DNA of 5,057 bases from Elusimicrobiota bacterium. Its GTDB lineage: Bacteria; Elusimicrobiota; Elusimicrobia; UBA1565; JACRDR01. Below are positions 4,903 through 5,057 of this stretch, in pieces (the first letter of the stretch is position 1; each line of letters begins with the position of its first letter). Location: assembly GCA_016212845.1 (NCBI GenBank), contig JACRDR010000482.1, forward strand, positions 1 through 5,057, written 5' to 3'. The notes under the pieces were generated by a model, which was given only the letters and a program-made list of their open reading frames with translations, did no database searches and had not been told where the DNA came from. The translations under genes and the position numbers were made by a program.

Positions 4903-5057
4903 TCGTACGCCAGTTTGCAGACCGAGAGCGCCGCGTCCGGGCGGCCCAGGGCTTTCGCGGCGGCGGAAAGGGCGTCGAGCCTCGGCGTGCCGAGAAGTTC
5001 GTCCAACCGGCCGGGCATATCCTCGGGGCCCGCGGCTTTCACCGCCGCGCCCGCCTC
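4890..5057 (-). CDS. C-terminal end of a probable GT28/MurG-like glycosyltransferase
   Basis: This is an open frame of 55 residues entering from the right edge and ending at TGA 4892-4890. It reads as the last part of a GT-B glycosyltransferase: EAGAAVKAAGPEDMPGRLDE, then LLGTPRLDALSAAAKALGRP, then DAALSVCKLAYDAAR. An 'EAGAA' strand, a 'dl...L..lL' helix and a final 'm..aA..lg.pdAA' helix is the usual tail of MurG and of diacylglycerol glucosyltransferases (Glyco_tran_28_C). Such enzymes use a nucleotide sugar to glycosylate a lipid at the inner membrane. The catalytic region is outside the window, so the exact enzyme is open and the assignment rests on a short tail recalled from memory. It is followed after 39 bp by the antiporter on the same strand. 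Confidence 0.55.
   Translation of the reverse strand, partial: EAGAAVKAAGPEDMPGRLDELLGTPRLDALSAAAKALGRPDAALSVCKLAYDAAR

Overview
This window comes from a GC-rich bacterium with dense coding and very short gaps between genes. A lipid-A-type late acyltransferase homologue (LpxL/HtrB fold) points to a Gram-negative, double-membraned cell. Three of the starts I examined have no Shine-Dalgarno sequence but a -10-like hexamer 6-8 nt upstream, while one gene has a good GGAGG. That mixed start usage suggests a less-studied Gram-negative phylum rather than an enteric proteobacterium, but I cannot place the organism from the sequence alone. No rRNA, tRNA, CRISPR array or mobile-element gene is visible.

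Layout. Positions 1-1425 (minus) hold a SulP-family anion transporter, cut by the left edge just inside its C-terminal STAS domain. Only 24 bp separate its start from a plus-strand pair: a small secreted or membrane-anchored protein of unknown function (1450-1830), then an overlapping small cytosolic protein that resembles the DUF6714-type families (1797-2225). The 24 bp gap carries overlapping -10-like elements on both strands, and the minus-strand one has a good -35 at 17 bp. The plus-strand pair runs into, and overlaps by 25 nt, the end of a minus-strand cluster that continues to the right edge.

In transcription order that cluster is the C-terminal end of a probable GT28/MurG-like glycosyltransferase (5057-4890), a CPA2-type cation:proton antiporter (4850-3810), an FMN nitroreductase-family protein (3764-3168) and an LpxL/HtrB-like acyltransferase (3151-2201). 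The gaps are 39, 45 and 16 bp, so this is probably an operon, perhaps with internal promoters. The glycosyltransferase and acyltransferase would fit a common envelope-lipid theme. The antiporter and nitroreductase have no obvious place in such a pathway.

The most unusual observations are three. The antiporter keeps its ion-binding core but appears to lack roughly 80 residues (about two membrane helices) in the middle, and a perfect 16-bp palindrome sits at that point. The SulP/small-protein intergenic region is a very compact bidirectional promoter candidate. The acyltransferase start also looks leaderless. I see no convincing new defence or mobile system here; the main unknown is the two-gene plus-strand pair.
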